Source of the DNA: Ascaris suum
Lineage: Eukaryota > Nematoda > Chromadorea > Rhabditida > Ascarididae
Reading direction: 5' to 3'
DNA length: 64,000 bases
NCBI GenBank assembly: GCA_013433145.1
Contig: CM024173.1
Location: 2,141,101-2,205,100 of the forward strand
Shown here: positions 63,931 through 64,000 of the stretch, piece after piece
Numbering within the stretch: the first letter of the stretch is position 1
How the letters are laid out: every line of letters starts with the position of its first letter
Program-made: the position numbers and the translations under genes
Notes under the pieces: generated by a model
The model's input: the letters and a program-made list of their open reading frames with translations, nothing else
Told to the model about the DNA's origin: nothing
The model's database searches: none

Positions 63931-64000
63931 GCAATTTCAAATGAAGAGCGATTGTGCAGCAATTGCATCGTGACGAACGGCGATTCATATTGTTTATTAC

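Larger units (their letters stand above)
61833..64000. other. Right-edge region: presumed intron of the cadherin gene
   Basis: Apart from the open frame at 62214-62498 I see no exon that follows exon 35 in phase. A C/T-rich stretch lies at about 62565-62660, a G-rich stretch at 63048-63078, and a 19-bp tandem repeat at 63847-63930. Confidence 0.4.

Overview
The window is AT-rich animal DNA (roughly 70% A+T by eye) with long, intron-split coding sequence and many simple repeats. It has no bacterial-type operons, no recognised RNA gene and no recognised transposase. Splice sites are GT...AG with short, weak pyrimidine tracts, and the single recognisable gene encodes a divergent, very long cadherin. 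A nematode is the most likely source, but that is an inference from the cadherin and base composition; nothing here proves the phylum.

Layout. Positions 1-26164 hold no gene I can defend. They contain microsatellites, including a 183-bp (AT)n block at 19735-19917, a few short open frames that could be chance, a near-perfect 70-nt hairpin (17937-18006), a diverged 120-bp tandem duplication (20221-20425), a perfect DR1 nuclear-receptor-type element (22097-22109) and a 21-bp perfect palindrome built from two CAGCTG E-boxes (24640-24660). The last two lie upstream of the gene start.

Positions 26165-61832, and probably beyond the right edge, are one plus-strand gene. I assembled about 35 exons by hand from reading frame, splice sites and splice phase. 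A 14-nt start exon plus a second exon encode a signal peptide. An acidic, low-complexity region follows (exons 3-7), then less certain exons (33.1-36.0 kb), an N-terminal globular part, and two Ser/Thr-rich mucin-like segments (exons 12 and 15). After these come about nine cadherin-like units (43529-61832). Units near both ends keep calcium-binding motifs (DNAPRF, RNDNGP, DMDDNPP, DINDNAP, LDRE, LDYE, LDHE). The middle block (about 49.2-53.0 kb) has lost them. No transmembrane segment, cytoplasmic tail or stop codon was found, so the gene is open at its 3' side. The exons found total about 2,000 codons.

Inside the gene are a possible nested minus-strand ORF (40657-40932), a sense/antisense double-open segment (33135-33374), two possible mutually exclusive exons (35574-35602 and 35671-35744), an antisense-like hairpin in intron 1 (28239-28295), and an intronic pattern of long A-tracts running straight into T-tracts. 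The last 2 kb hold one undecided open frame and a 19-bp tandem repeat. The strongest result is the cadherin gene with its mucin-like insertions. No wholly new system is demonstrated.
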